Positions 11,013-21,999 of a stretch of 64,000 nucleotides of DNA are shown here, in pieces. Source of the stretch: Triatoma infestans. Lineage: Eukaryota; Arthropoda; Insecta; Hemiptera; Reduviidae. Under the pieces are notes generated by a model. The model was not told the DNA's origin and made no database searches. It saw only the letters and a list, made by a program, of their open reading frames with translations. Position 1 is the stretch's first letter, and every line of letters starts with the position of its first letter. The stretch covers positions 1 to 64,000 of the forward strand of contig JAAEAF010000120.1 of assembly GCA_011037195.1 (NCBI GenBank), read 5' to 3'. Made by a program: the position numbers and the translations under genes.

Positions 11013-11760
11013 GTACTTCGTATATATGTGTAAAATAGAATGTTTGTATGTAATTTGCTAGTGTGCGCGCGCGCAATCTATAGATAGATATAGATCCCAC
11101 ATTTTGCACCTACTTTATAATATTTTCCTCATTTTAATTTTTTTAATTTCATTCTTCCATTAATTTTATATATATATATACATCTCTATTCGTTTAATTA
11201 CTAAATTACTCAATTTGTATTTTTATTTTAATTTTGTAACAAATCTGTGAAATCCATGTAATGTTCTATTTTGTACTTATATATCATGTTGATGAAGTGT
11301 ATGTAATATTTTTGTGGAACATACCAAATACACGATTCTCTTTCTTGGATTACTAGAAAAGAGAGAGAACAAAAAGTCATTGTATGGAGCATGCTGAAAA
11401 TAAACTCCCTGGCTGCAGGCTTACTGTAGCTAGGAAAAAAAAATTTTTTTTATCAGTAGTAGGACAAGGTTTTTCAGTGTCTAGAAAGACGAACCATAAA
11501 CTACTAATTTAAAAAAAACTAGGAGAAAACAGCGGAGTATAAAAAACGGCAGCAAGTAGTCTTATTCTGAGAATTATGATTATATTATTGAATATATTTC
11601 AAGCTCAACAGATACCTCATCCAGAGATTTGCACTAGAACAATTTCAATCTGGTGTTAAAGACGCATCTAGGTTATCTATGGGCAAAGTAAGGACAGCCA
11701 AAATAGTTGCGCATAAATACGTATTATGATTATGAACAATAATGGGATAATTATTATGTG
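10700..11760. other. No gene seen; AT-rich with (TA)n run
   Basis: A (TA)n microsatellite lies at about 10985-11012, a GCGCGCGC run near 11055-11063, and short (TA)n near 11170. No coding pattern was recognised. Confidence 0.5.
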
Positions 11761-11775
11761 ATTAATATAGAATTT

Positions 11776-12874
11776 TTTTTTTTTTTTTGATATTTACAAC
11801 TATAACAATAGTTATAACAAGTAAATGTGATGATAGTTAATACAGTAATAGGATTTAGATTAGAGAAGCCACCCAGTGGTGACACTCCGTTATCATGGGA
11901 CTTATTTCACTGTGTCATGACAATAGTAGATCGCGGGGCCATCTCCTCTTCAATCTTCTTACGATATTGCCTGGTACTGTAGGACAAGAGAGCTGTTCTA
12001 TAAGAGAATTGGAATGAGCTGCTGTAGAGGAATGAAATTTGAGGAAACGAGATTTCGCTAAGTTGTTGATAAAAGGAATGTTTAGATCATTGTGGATAGT
12101 GAGGTTAGATATAAAAAATGGAGCATTAAGAATTTTGCAAAGAATTATTGACTGCAAGGATTGGATGCGTTGGGAATTGGAACATTTAGTCGATCCCCAT
12201 ACTTCAGTACCGTATGACCAAATTGGTCTTAGTAACAGCAGATATTTAATGTCTTTTGTTATTTAAGTTTAGTTTTGATCGTCTGTCAGTGAGCCTTGCG
12301 AGGAGTTTATAGCGTCGGTTAGCTTCTTGTCTTTTCAGTCTGGTATGTGGATTCCATGTTAATCGTCTGTCCAAGTATAGTTCAAGGTAATGTACAATGT
12401 TAGCTGAGAGAATAGGGATTTGAGTAATGAATACAGGTGGTAGGATTTTTCGTCGAAGCATAAATACTATGTACTTTGATTTGGTTGGATTAATTTTGAT
12501 TCGCCATTTAACTAACCAGGTCTGGAGCTGGTCTAGGTGCGTCTGGAAAGCCCTAACAGCAATAACAGGATCGATATGAGGGGACAGTACTGCGGTATCG
12601 TCCGCAAAGGTAGATATGATGGTATTTGGATGCTGTGGAATATCTGCTGTGTACAAGGTGTACAGGAGAGGTCCGAGGATACTGCCTTGGAGAACACCAG
12701 CTCTACTCAACTGAATAGAGGATTCGGCTGTTCCACAGCTTACCCTGAAATATCTGCCTTGCAGGTATGATTTTAGGATAAGGTAGTAAGCATGAGGAAG
12801 TATATCCCTCAGCTTACACAGCAGGCCCTCGTGCCATACTCTGTCAAACGTAGAACACAATCTCTCTATCAAAC
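11776..12874 (-). mobile_element. Jockey-like LINE, 5'-truncated, with target duplication
   Basis: A minus-strand LINE insertion whose A-tail is the T-run at 11772-11788. ATAGAATTT occurs at 11767-11775 and again at 12875-12883, a plausible 9-bp target duplication. The insert starts inside the RT domain, so the endonuclease and ORF1 were lost by 5' truncation, the usual outcome of target-primed reverse transcription. It lies in the intron or upstream region of the GABA-B gene. Confidence 0.8.
11915..12872 (-). pseudogene. Jockey-like reverse transcriptase, C-terminal two-thirds
   Basis: Frame 12872-12246 reads FDRVWHEGLLCKLRDILP, then GVLQGSILGPLLYTLYTADI, the catalytic box STFADDTAVLS, and INPTKSKYIVF; the order is typical of the Jockey clade. 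A frameshift near 12250 moves the reading to 12157-11915 (NLTIHNDLNIPFI, ending RRLKRRWPRDLL), the usual Jockey C-terminus. The catalytic FADD is intact, but the fingers are missing and the frame is broken, so it is inactive. Odd changes (VLQG for VPQG, YLELYLD for YLGLYLD) fit neutral decay. Confidence 0.85.
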
Positions 12875-13709
12875 ATAGAATTTAAAATAATTTTATGTAT
12901 AATATAGTTGCGAATTTAATTTAATAAAGAGTTTATTACTGTTGATTATAATTTGTTTCTGTTTCACATTGTTTGAATAGTTCAATGCTAAAGAGATGAA
13001 TTTGATGTCAATTAGCCTCTGTTAAGCGAAAAATAAATAATTGGGAAAACGTTCCCAAGCTTTTTAATGGCAAAGTTATAACTACTGGTACAAAGTTTGT
13101 ATTTTTGACATTTGATTGCGAAGTGGTACTTGAGATGAACAAGAAGAAAGAAACCTCTTGCTGCCCAACTTATTCATCAAATAAAGGGAGGAAAAAAAAA
13201 GAAGAGAAAAGAAAAGAACAAGACATCCCAATCTAAAACTAGAGACTGTCAAACCTCCAACCATCACCACTGCATTCCTATTGTTCCTGCATTTAACTTT
13301 TCTTTTTTATTATTACTTTTTTTATCAATTTGGTTTTGTTCTCCTTTTTTTCTAGGCTATTATTAAAATTTGGAAAAATTTGCATTTACAGAGAATTGAA
13401 CACTGTAAATTTTTTAATTTGAAACATTCCTTTTATCACAGTATTTTAACAAATTACTCCTTTCATTAAGCACCTGGTATTTTAATAAAATAATCTTTCT
13501 CCAAATATGAAAGACTTTAAGAGATTTGTAAACATAATGTTTAAAGGAACCTTTGCTATTGCTCCTTGACTATTGGTCCGTCCAGTTAGCCTTAATAACA
13601 CAAATACTGTTATTTATTTGCTTTATGGAAAATACATTTCTATAGCAAAAGAGCTGGCCTTAGCGAGTATGTAATAGAAATTAATTTATTTTTACTTTAT
13701 ATATATGTT

Positions 13710-14310
13710 GGGCGCAAAGCCCGAAAACGGCCATTGGTCGAATTTTTTGCTCAAATCTAGGATTGGCCGTTTTAAAACGACCAAAGCCCGAATTAGAGTT
13801 CAATTTCGAATTTCAAACCTAGGATTGTGGAATTAGTAAACGACCGAAGTTCATTTCAGCTAGTTTTTGGACAAGACTGTACAATTTATAACACATGCGT
13901 AATGAGAATTAGGATACTCAGTCTGAACGTTGTGCTGGATCAGTGTTCACGAATCCTCTCTTTTGTCAGTTGTTAATGAAGCCGATTTCAATTGGTATTA
14001 AATGCTTACATGCAGAAAGGTGACTCGAATAATAATATATTCTTGTTTACTCCTGATAAGTTCAATGAATTACTATTATAAATAAAAGCTTCCCAATGTA
14101 AAAAGAGAGAGAGAGAACCACTTACATCGCTGGATTTTCGACGCTTAAGATACTATTGAACTTTGGTCGTTTACTAATTGCACAATCCTAGCATTGGCTG
14201 TTTATAGATGGCCAAAGTTCGAAATTGAACTCAAATTGGTCGTTTTAAAACGGCCAATCCTAGGTTTGAACAAAAAATTCGACCAATGGCCATTTTCGGG
14301 CTTTGCGCCC
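13710..14310. mobile_element. MITE with long terminal inverted repeats
   Basis: Left arm GGGCGCAAAGCCCGAAAACG continues as GCCATTGGTCGAATTTTTTG. The right arm at 14265-14310 is its close inverse, ending CATTTTCGGGCTTTGCGCCC. Pairing extends about 130-150 bp inward, including GGCCGTTTTAAAACG in both arms and a TTTGGTCGTTTACTAATT segment matched near 13830. No ORF lies within. The class is uncertain, and no convincing target duplication was found. Confidence 0.85.
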
Positions 14311-14332
14311 TGCAAATATATAAATACATATA

Positions 14333-14713
14333 CAGTGGCAAACGTTAAACACGAAACTGAGAGTACTGAAATATTTTTTCGTGTTAAAAGATGTATGCCA
14401 AATCACAGAATGCCAAAATGGCAGTGCCTCTTCTTACCCAAAGACAAGCGGTAACGTAACAACAGTGACAGCCTTTGTTTATTTTGCTTGGTCTAACAAA
14501 AAAAAAAATAAGCCAAAAAATCTGGGTGACGATGCGCTGCAGAAAACAAAAATATTCTGTTCGTCCGAGAAGCGAAAACTTTTAGTATTAAGCGATATTT
14601 GTTTCGTATTAAAAGAAAAAAATGTATGAAAGGATTTTGTCGGGACCGCAGTGTTGTTTCGTGTTTATCCGATTTTTCACGTTAAGCGTTTTCGTGTTTA
14701 ACGTTTTTCACTG
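14333..14713. mobile_element. Tigger/pogo-like MITE, TA target
   Basis: Starts CAGTGGCAAACGTTAAACAC and ends GTGTTTAACGTTTTTCACTG, inverted repeats of about 20 bp or more, with TA on both sides (14331-14332, 14714-14715). CAGTG ends with a TA duplication are typical of the pogo/Tigger branch of Tc1/mariner. A longer relative is at 47442-48733, sharing CCAAAGACAAGCGGTAACGT inside. It has no transposase and is non-autonomous. Confidence 0.82.
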
Positions 14714-14715
14714 TA

Positions 14716-14870
14716 TATAAGTAAGCTATTTTTTGTTGCGTTAACGGTTATGTTTTTTTGTGTCATTTTTGTGAACTACGTTAATATTGTAAATTCGGCT
14801 GGACGTGTATTCAAGCGGTTTGCGCACCATTTGACCCAGAATTTTCTTGTGAATATTAAGAGAGGTGAGA
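14716..14870 (+). repeat. Dispersed direct repeat, copy 1
   Basis: GTTAATATTGTAAATTCGGC, then TTCAAGCGGTTTGCGCACCA and GAATTTTCTTG(T/C)GAAT, recurs at 15795-15910. Both copies start with AAGCTATTTT. The family is not recognised, and it shows no coding support. Confidence 0.6.
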
Positions 14871-15179
14871 GAATGGGCGTCAGAAGGGTAAAATCTACTT
14901 CCCGAGGGATTAGGCGGGAGGTAGGGCGTCCAAAGGAGGCGGAGCCCTCTAGGCTTGAAGTGCCGAAGGCGCCAAGGGGCAAAGCCATCAAGAAATATCC
15001 CTTAAAATTGCATGTCACCATGTTTATTTGGTGTGCCCATAAAAATGGTTGTGGGGATATAAATTGTATACCTGAGCGCCTTATGTGGAGCGCTTTATGT
15101 GGAAACTAGAAAACCTTGTGCAAATTTAATTTTCAACTATACTTTCAGACTAAAATTTAATTTTTCAGATAAATGTTTC

Positions 15180-15797
15180 AAATAAAAGATATGTTCTATG
15201 GATGCAGCATGCATTCCAAGTAAAATGAAAATTCCAAAAACTCAAAAATCACTTCTTTTAGGTTTACCGATTTTCTTAAATTTGGAATTCTATCAATGCT
15301 TCTAATGTGTATTAATATTATGTAATGTGTATTAGGTAAAACTATATATTATACTGCATTGGCACTTTAGAGGAAAGCATAACGCTACTGTTCCCCCACC
15401 ACCCCCAAAAAATCAATTTTCCTGGGAAAATGTTTGAAATAAAAGTGATAGGTATTTATGTGTGTAGATAGTATATGAAGTTTAAAGAAAATCGTTGAAG
15501 CCGTTTTCGAGAAAATCGCAAAAAGGTGATAAAACCATTCATTAAAGTGGTACTTCCGATTGACAGATAATTTGACAGATTCCATGGTGATACCTAAACG
15601 GAATATCAAGTTTCTACTTTCTGCGGTTTTTCGTTTCTGAGCTATTCCGTCCACACACACACACTCACACATATATACATTCGCTAAAAACATTTCTTCG
15701 TATTCAGGGGACCTAAAATATATATTTCCGGTGAAAACTCAATTCCGAATATCTGGCCTCGATTGCAGTACTTCTCTACTAGAGTAAGAGAAAGTAA
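15180..15797 (+). repeat. Repeat A copy
   Basis: One module (15240-15550: CACTTTAGAGGAAAGCATAA, CCCACCACCCCC, GAGAAAATCGCAAAAAGGTG, AGTGGTACTTCCGATTG), then GGTGATACCTAAACGGAATA, the CA-rich microsatellite near 15652-15675 and the end AGAGTAAGAGAAAGTAAAAG. The 5' end is missing. Confidence 0.82.
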
Positions 15798-15910
15798 AAG
15801 GTAAGCTATTTTGTGTCACGATTTTGTGAAACGCGTTAATATTATAAATGCGGCTGGACGGATTTTAAAGCGGTTTGCACCACTTGACACTGAATTTTCT
15901 TGCGAATGGT
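15795..15910 (+). repeat. Dispersed direct repeat, copy 2
   Basis: Second copy of the unit at 14716-14870. It immediately follows the end of a repeat A copy, so the two may travel together. Confidence 0.55.
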
Positions 15911-16062
15911 AGAAGGGATGAGGGGTTTTCTGAATTACATTATATATGTATGGGTGTGTATGAGGGCATGTGTGTCTTTGTGCGTGTATGCTTAACAGCA
16001 TAAAATGTGTGTGCTTAACAGCATAAAATGAAATAATAAAACTCGAACTTGATCATTCGTAT

Positions 16063-16493
16063 TGTAACGCAGCCAGTGGTGCCATCTAGGAGAGGAAGTA
16101 GGAACCTCAAGTTCTATTAGTGGCCGCTAGGAAGCGCTGGCGACGCGCTCTAGTTTTTTCTGGGAGGATTGAGAAGGTTCTAGAAGATTCTCCACCGGTA
16201 TAAATATAGTGGGACCGCAGAGAGTTTTGCAGAGTTTTCTAGTTACAAACGAAGTGTACGTTTGTGGTATAAAAAGTGTATAAAAAGGGTAGTGTATAAA
16301 AATTGAACAAAGTGATCTTTTGTGGTTTAAACTGTGAAGTAATTATTATTAAGTGTTGTATTTTGTAATTTATTGTGTATAACAATAAATTGGTATTTTC
16401 TTTATTGAAGTTTTGAGTATTTTATCTATACGAACCCACTTAAACCTAGTTGCAGTAGCTAGTCTAGAGTGAAAAACGTTACAGTATACTTAT
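16063..16493 (+). mobile_element. Solo LTR (Gypsy-like) with 4-bp target duplication
   Basis: A 431-bp LTR beginning TGTAACG and ending CGTTACA, so its TG...CA ends form an inverted repeat. GTAT flanks both sides (16059-16062 and 16494-16497), a 4-bp target duplication. Inside are a TATA box (TATAAATA, 16199-16206) and a polyadenylation signal in AACAATAAATTGG near 16381-16393. No internal retroelement region is present, so it arose by recombination between two LTRs. The orientation is inferred from the TATA-to-AATAAA order. Confidence 0.88.
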
Positions 16494-16597
16494 TAACAAA
16501 AAACTAAGAGACAGATCTGTTACGTTTGCTATATTTTCCTAAATATTTCGAAAATGGTGCGTGGTAGCTGATTTTTACTTTCTCTGACATAACCTGA

Positions 16598-16852
16598 ATG
16601 GGTGTCCACAAAGACTCTCCTTTGCCTTCATCTAGGCCTCTTCATTTCGTTGAATTCTGTCAACAGCCTCGCAATAGTCTATTATGGTTCGCCAAAGATC
16701 CCAACTCCTTTCGGTATGACTTTGAACAGTTTACTGCTAAAGATTTTGTGACACGTCTTACAAAAATCAGAAAAGTTTACAATTCTTCTATCCATTGCGC
16801 ACTTATTCATAACATATTAGGCACAAATTATATGGCGAAGATTTCATCCTAA
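16598..16852 (+). other. Unrecognised 84-codon open frame
   Basis: The frame contains LHFVEFCQQPRNSLLWFAKD and a downstream KIRKVYNS segment. I recognise no family. It lies just upstream of a mariner relic and could be transposon debris; treat it as hypothetical. Confidence 0.2.
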
Positions 16853-17149
16853 AATACTGATAGAGTGCTACCAACAAAAATATGATAATGCGACGCTAGT
16901 GTGTTTAATATTGCATGTGAATTCAAGCAGGACTTTACACTGTATAATTTAGAGTGAGAGTATGGTAGCGTGAGAAAAGAGTGACAGACTGACTGGCAGA
17001 ATGAAGGTGTGAGAATGGTGGTCGTTGTGTGTCCAATGCTTTTCGAATTACGTTTGAATGAGATTGTACTGGCAGTCAGGCACCCTTTTTTTAGGCGACT
17101 GGACCCTACTTTCTTTAACTTCTCCTTCCAATGTCCAGATCAAAAATAT

Positions 17150-17500
17150 CTACCACAAAAGCAAGTTACCCTTTTTTATTAACTAAAATAAAACAATTTG
17201 GAAAAGCTAATGCTACTCTGCAAAATGATATTGCTCCTTCCCATCGTCCGCGTTTGAATCAGGTAAAATAAACAGAATTAGATGGAGTGCCTCATCCTGC
17301 CGATAGCCGTGATATTGCACAATTTGCTTACCATCTTTTTCCTCTATGGCCTATTTCAGCAAAAAGGTCGGCACTTGAAAATTATCAAAGAAGCCAAAGT
17401 TTTTCGCTTCAAAATTAAAAATGTGGTACCGTCATCAAATTGAAATACTTGTAGAGTGGTGGGTTGAAAGAGATAGAAAATGAAGGTTTATATTTTGAAG
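17150..17500 (+). pseudogene. Mariner-like transposase relic
   Basis: In shifting + frames the text reads LQNDIAPSHRPRLNQ (the second catalytic Asp region, usually QQDNAPSH), then HPADSRDIAQFAYHLF (usually HPPYSPDLAPSDYHLF, the third catalytic Asp) and ILVERWVERDRK (usually LPERWxKVIExxG). The catalytic Asp residues survive only partly. Heavy decay means an old insertion. No terminal repeats were seen. Confidence 0.6.
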
Positions 17501-17519
17501 AATAAGATTCTAATAAACG

Positions 17520-18730
17520 TTTTTTTTTATAAAAAGAAACTATTTTAATGCACAAAAACATTTGTAACAACTAAGTGAGATATAAATACAGATGAAGGAA
17601 ACTAGGAAGTGTAATATGTAAATTTGGTGGCTAAGAAGGAGGATGTAATTACAAAAGCAAACTTTATAATTTAAAACAAAAAATTTAAAAAAAAAAGTAG
17701 GTCGCCATTGATGGCGATTGTATTCAAGAAACTTGGCACTTTAAAGTTATAAAGGCAACTTTGTACTGGACCGCTTGCCGACTAATGGGTATATTTCAAT
17801 GTAGATAGTTAACAATTCCAACGTTTCTCTACTATATACTTGCAAAACTTATTCAATTCGCCTGTAATTTTTTGCTGATTTCTTTTTCTGTTTTAAACTC
17901 CCTCTAAGTTAAAGACCTTAGGTGCAAAAGTTGGTTCAATATTATTATTATTCTAAACCTCCTTATTAAAATAAATAAAAATTGTGTTTAATTAAGTACA
18001 GTTGATATTTTAATTGAGTTATTTTTAAGTTGTTTTCAAAACTAAAAATTAAGTTTTGGTACTCCCCGCATATTATTGTATTAACAAAAAAAGTTTTCTT
18101 TCATATATTTGATCGTCAACTCGTGTCCATTTTAGAATTCCCTGTTTCTTAAAAATAAAAGGCTATAATCCTACTAGAGAGCGACTCTCAAAATTGTGCA
18201 ATAACAAGTTTAAAACCATTTGCAATTATACATAACCATTATTTTACGAACTGCAGAGGAACATGATGAAGGACGTGTCAGATTTGAAATTTGTCTGGAT
18301 TGAAGCACACATGCTATGTATAAGAGAATACTATATATACTTATGGAAGTATGTGGAGGAAAACTGTATCACACAGAAAAGTGATACCTTGTACCTACGA
18401 ATTTGAACGACATCGGGATGTTTTATTACTCAAACGCGTCCCAGAAGAGGATCAGCTCCAAATCACAAGTTCAATTTGACTCACAATCGGTGTGCCCTAA
18501 ATTTATTTCATAACTAAGACTATTTTAGCTCCACCTCTCAAAGTGAACCGCATCTTATAGCTTGTCTTGAACCTATAATATAAATATTATTCTATTTGAT
18601 GCTAAAGCTTATTTTTTTTTTTGGAAACTCACATCATATTTTGTTCGAGCTTCTTGCATATATTTTTGAATAATGATCATTCATTTCAATAGTTCTTGTA
18701 TAAGCAAAGATATTTAGATATTTTATTTTT
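17520..18730. other. No gene recognised
   Basis: AT-rich sequence without a coding pattern I can name. A moderately GC-balanced patch near 18255-18520 (GGAACATGATGAAGGACGTG) might be old transposon coding sequence, but no motif supports it. Confidence 0.4.
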
Positions 18731-18734
18731 ATTA

Positions 18735-19290
18735 GCAATTTAACTTTCTCTTACTAATAATTGTAAGAATAAGTATTGCGATCGTGCTAGATTTTCGAAA
18801 TTGAGTTTTTATCGGAAGTTGAGGTCCTCTGAGTCCAAAAACGTAGATTTTAGAAAATAGTGTATGTGTGTGAGTTTATGTGTGCAAATGTATGTGAAAA
18901 ACATCTCAAAAACGAAAAGTTGCAGGAAGCTCAAACATGGTGTTCCGTTTAGGAGTATCACCGCATCAGACATGAAGATTTCGGACAAAATCCATTAACC
19001 GGAAGTACCACTTTAATGATTTTTTTTTTTTTTGTGATTTTCTTAAAAACGGCTCCAATGATTTTCTTTAAGCATAAAACATTAACTACACATATAAAAA
19101 ACTAAAAATTTTATTTGTAAAATTTCTCCGGGAAAATTCATTTAAACAGATTTTTGGTGGAGGGGGTGGGGTTATGTTTTCCTCTAATGCGCCATTTCAG
19201 TTCAACAATGTGCTACGCAATTCCGTCAAATAAATAATATTAATTAGAATAATATAAGCGCCAAAATTCTCAGTTTGAAGAAAGTGGTTG
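18735..19290 (-). repeat. Repeat A copy, inverted
   Basis: Read on +, it begins ACTTTCTCTTACTAATAATT, followed by TTTTCGAAATTGAGTTTTTA, GAGGTCCTCTGAGTCC, a TG-rich stretch near 18865-18895, AAAACGAAAAGTTGCAGG, ACCGGAAGTACCACTTTAAT and GAGGGGGTGGGGTTATG. These are the repeat A blocks in reverse order. Confidence 0.82.
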
Positions 19291-19309
19291 AGAAGAAGGA
19301 AGTCGAACG

Positions 19310-19477
19310 TACTGCGATTTACCGTTTTTTTGAGTTATGCTGGCCCCACACACACAAACCAATTTCTAACAACCAATTTTTTGGACTCGGAGACCTCAAA
19401 ACATATATTTCCGATGGATGTCGAAATTTTGACACGATAGCAATACTTCCTCTTATAAGGACTAAGAGGAAGTAAAA
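19310..19477 (+). repeat. Repeat A, microsatellite end
   Basis: TTTTTGAGTTATGCTGGCC, a short CA run, TTTTTTGGACTCGGAGACCT and TTTGACACGATAGCAATACT, then a decayed end (ACTAAGAGGAAGTAAAAAG). It lies head-to-head with the inverted copy at 18735-19290, making a large imperfect palindrome. Confidence 0.75.
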
Positions 19478-20267
19478 AGAAGAGCGCGGGTTTTCCCCTT
19501 AATCAAATCTTACTTTATTCGTCATAGAATCTTACTTTATTCTCGACCTCTTGGTATTGATATTTCCCCATTCACCGAGCAGCAATGTAATAATCTTCGT
19601 AATGCTACTCCTTTCCATTCTATTTACATATACGAAATGAATAAATATACTCTCCAAAATTATATTAAGTTTTCTATAGAGTGAAATATAAAAGATTGAA
19701 ATGATTTTATTCTATTTATTAAAACCGGCCTTATATATAGCCTAAGATACCACTAAATGTTGCAGATAATCTCTTTACGTGTTTATTTAGCTACTTACCA
19801 CTTATAAACTTCATAAATAGAAATGGCTATAAATTACATCGCATTTTTAAACTGAAATAGGTAGATAGTTTTCTGAAATTAAGTATTCGGTAATCTTATA
19901 TATTAAAAAAAAATTTTTAGCGCAACAATTCGGAAACAATATTTTTATTGGGTTAGCAGCCACTGATTAGTTCTGGCCTTCAGAGGCGCACTAATTGTAG
20001 GTCCCACTTTACAACCATCGTTTACACGTATTTTTAAAAAAATGTTATTTCTTACACTATTAGTGTAATTTAGAAAATTTTCGAAAAAAAATCAAGGATT
20101 TTTAAAATTTCCCTGTGAAATTCAGATATTATTATTATTATTATTTGTCTGTGGGGAGGGGAACCCTACGCTATCCAAAGCCTCACTGGGCCCCCATATA
20201 GCTACCCCAAGAAAAACAACAACAAACCGGGTCTATAACAAAAATCCAGACCCTGGATCTAATCCAT

Positions 20268-20886
20268 CTAAGATTCACCGCAGTCCGAATAAATCGGACA
20301 ATAACCTTGAAGCGGAAATAGCCTAAGCTCTTCCACAGACATCCTATTCCGACCAAAGGTCCTGAACCTAATTTCCTCACAACCCAAGCAATCAGTCATA
20401 AGATGGATGGGTATTTCCTCCTCTGTCTCACAGACTCTACAAAATGGATCCGGCATAAGCCCCATTATGTAGAGATGTCTCCTTAGACCACAATGTCCAG
20501 TAAGAGATCCAACCAGATGCCTGAGAGCGCTCCGTGGAAAAACACAGCAACGTCTCACTAATAGCCATGCCCGGACCCCCGATGAGCATTTTGGACTGCC
20601 GACAACCAACTGAGCTCATCCATAAGGATGAATGCTGTGAAGCTGTACATGTCTGAAAGCCTGACAGACATGTGTCAGAAGGCACGCCAACAGCAGGCTC
20701 GGGACCAATGAAAGGGAGAGAAGCGCCTAATTTGACAAACCTATTCACCTCCTTATTCCCAAAAATTCCCATGTGACCTGGCACCCATCCTAGAAGCACA
20801 TCCTTCAGAGAAAAAAGCTCTTCCAGTCTTTTTGAACATTCTAACACCAACCTGGAAGTGAAGACACATGAACTCAGCGCCTTCAA
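20268..20886 (-). pseudogene. Second half of LINE RNase H and Cys/His tail
   Basis: Frames 20886-20437 and 20609-20268 together give VLLGWVPGHMGIFGNKEVNR (RNase H final strand; the last catalytic Asp of the usual NExAD appears as NKEVN), FIGPEPAVGV, then LTGHCGLRRHLYIMGL and CRVCETEEEIPIHLMTDC, the C-C-H-C motif of RNase H-type LINEs. At least one frameshift lies between the halves. Confidence 0.78.
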
Positions 20887-20922
20887 CGCAACCTGGCTGT
20901 CCGAGCAGATTCAAACACCATT

Positions 20923-21540
20923 TTAAGTTAGTGTTATGTCCCTCTCATCCAAAACACAACACAGAATAGCATAAACCTCAGTCTGGAAGACCGTGGTCCA
21001 TTCACCAAGAGATACTGTCAAATGATCTCCGGTCTCAAAATAGACCGCAGCTCCAGACCTACCATCCATTCTGGAACCGTCCGTGTAACACCGGAAGTAA
21101 TTATCAGGTATCATGCCAGACGGACCCAATCTTGACCAATCTTCCCTAGAGGGTAACCTGACACTGTAAGAATGCTCGAAAACAAAAGTCTTCAACATTC
21201 TATCAGAGGGAAAACCTGTAACAGGAACCTTCAAAAGCATCTCGCGATGAATGGTAGAGTGACCATATCGCTTTCCCTGCCAAAAACCTGCCTGTTTAAT
21301 TCTATAACAGGCTTTCATTGCCATAGTTTTCACCTCTACAAAGAGCGGTGGAATTCCTAATAAAGTCTCCATTGCAGCTGTAGGCGTGGTCCGCATCGCA
21401 CCGGTCACCGCCAGACAAGCCAAGCGTTGAATATCCTCAAGCAGCAGTCTAGCGGATCTTATCTCAATGCGACGCCACCACACCACAGCCGCATACAACA
21501 ACCTAGGTTTAATAACCATACCATAAATCCAAAACATCAT
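20923..21540 (-). pseudogene. LINE RT C-terminus and first half of RNase H
   Basis: A 205-codon minus frame. The N-terminal part (IKPRLLYAAVVWWRR, LACLAVTGAMRTTPTAAMET) is the conserved thumb-connection region after the RT core. FRCYTDGSRMDGRSGAAVYF follows as the first RNase H strand with its catalytic Asp, then VFQTEVYAIL with the catalytic Glu. Upstream codons to about 21790 in other frames (LDSKLNWSEHVKAQHQKAI) extend the RT end. The rest of RNase H continues in the next feature after a frameshift. Confidence 0.8.
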
Positions 21541-21869
21541 CTTGGGAGTAATCCCCCAATTTTTACCTACGATTCTTCGACATTGCCAAAAGGAAATAAT
21601 TGCCTTTTGATGCTGTGCCTTAACATGTTCCGACCAATTTAATTTACTGTCAAGACCACCCCAAGAAACTTCACCGATTTACAAATCTGAACAGAAGTTC
21701 CTAATAACCTAGGAGGTTTTAATCCTACGATCTTCCTCTTATTAGTAAATAAAAATCACCTGGGTCTTACTGGGATTAATTGAAAGTGAAATTCAGATAA
21801 ATGGGATAGGAGAAAAATTTCTTAAAAATTATTGTTGTGGTTGGTTCCCCAGAGCTGAATGAAACCTCA

Positions 21870-21957
21870 TGACGTGTATTTCCGTTAAAAACTCGACATT
21901 GAAAATTTGACATGATTACAATACTTCCTCTGACAGTAGCAGTAAGAGGAAGTAAAA
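21870..21957 (+). repeat. Repeat A, terminal fragment
   Basis: TTTCCGTTAAAAACTCGACA, TTTGACATGATTACAATACT and TAAGAGGAAGTAAAAAT match the microsatellite-side end. Nothing upstream is preserved. Confidence 0.7.
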
Positions 21958-21999
21958 ATCAACTAGCATTTTGTACAGTAGATTTTATTGTAAAGTTTA

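Larger units (their letters stand above)
20131..21790 (-). mobile_element. RNase H-type LINE (LOA/I-like), 5'-truncated
   Basis: A minus-strand LINE whose 3' tail is an (AAT)n microsatellite (ATT run at 20131-20150 on +). It retains the end of the RT, RNase H and a terminal Cys/His motif. Its last about 75 bp (GGGGTAGCTATATGGG, GCTTTGGATAG) recur at 63330-63410 fused to a SINE, and in decayed form at 42955-43050. Frameshifts show that it is inactive. Confidence 0.8.
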
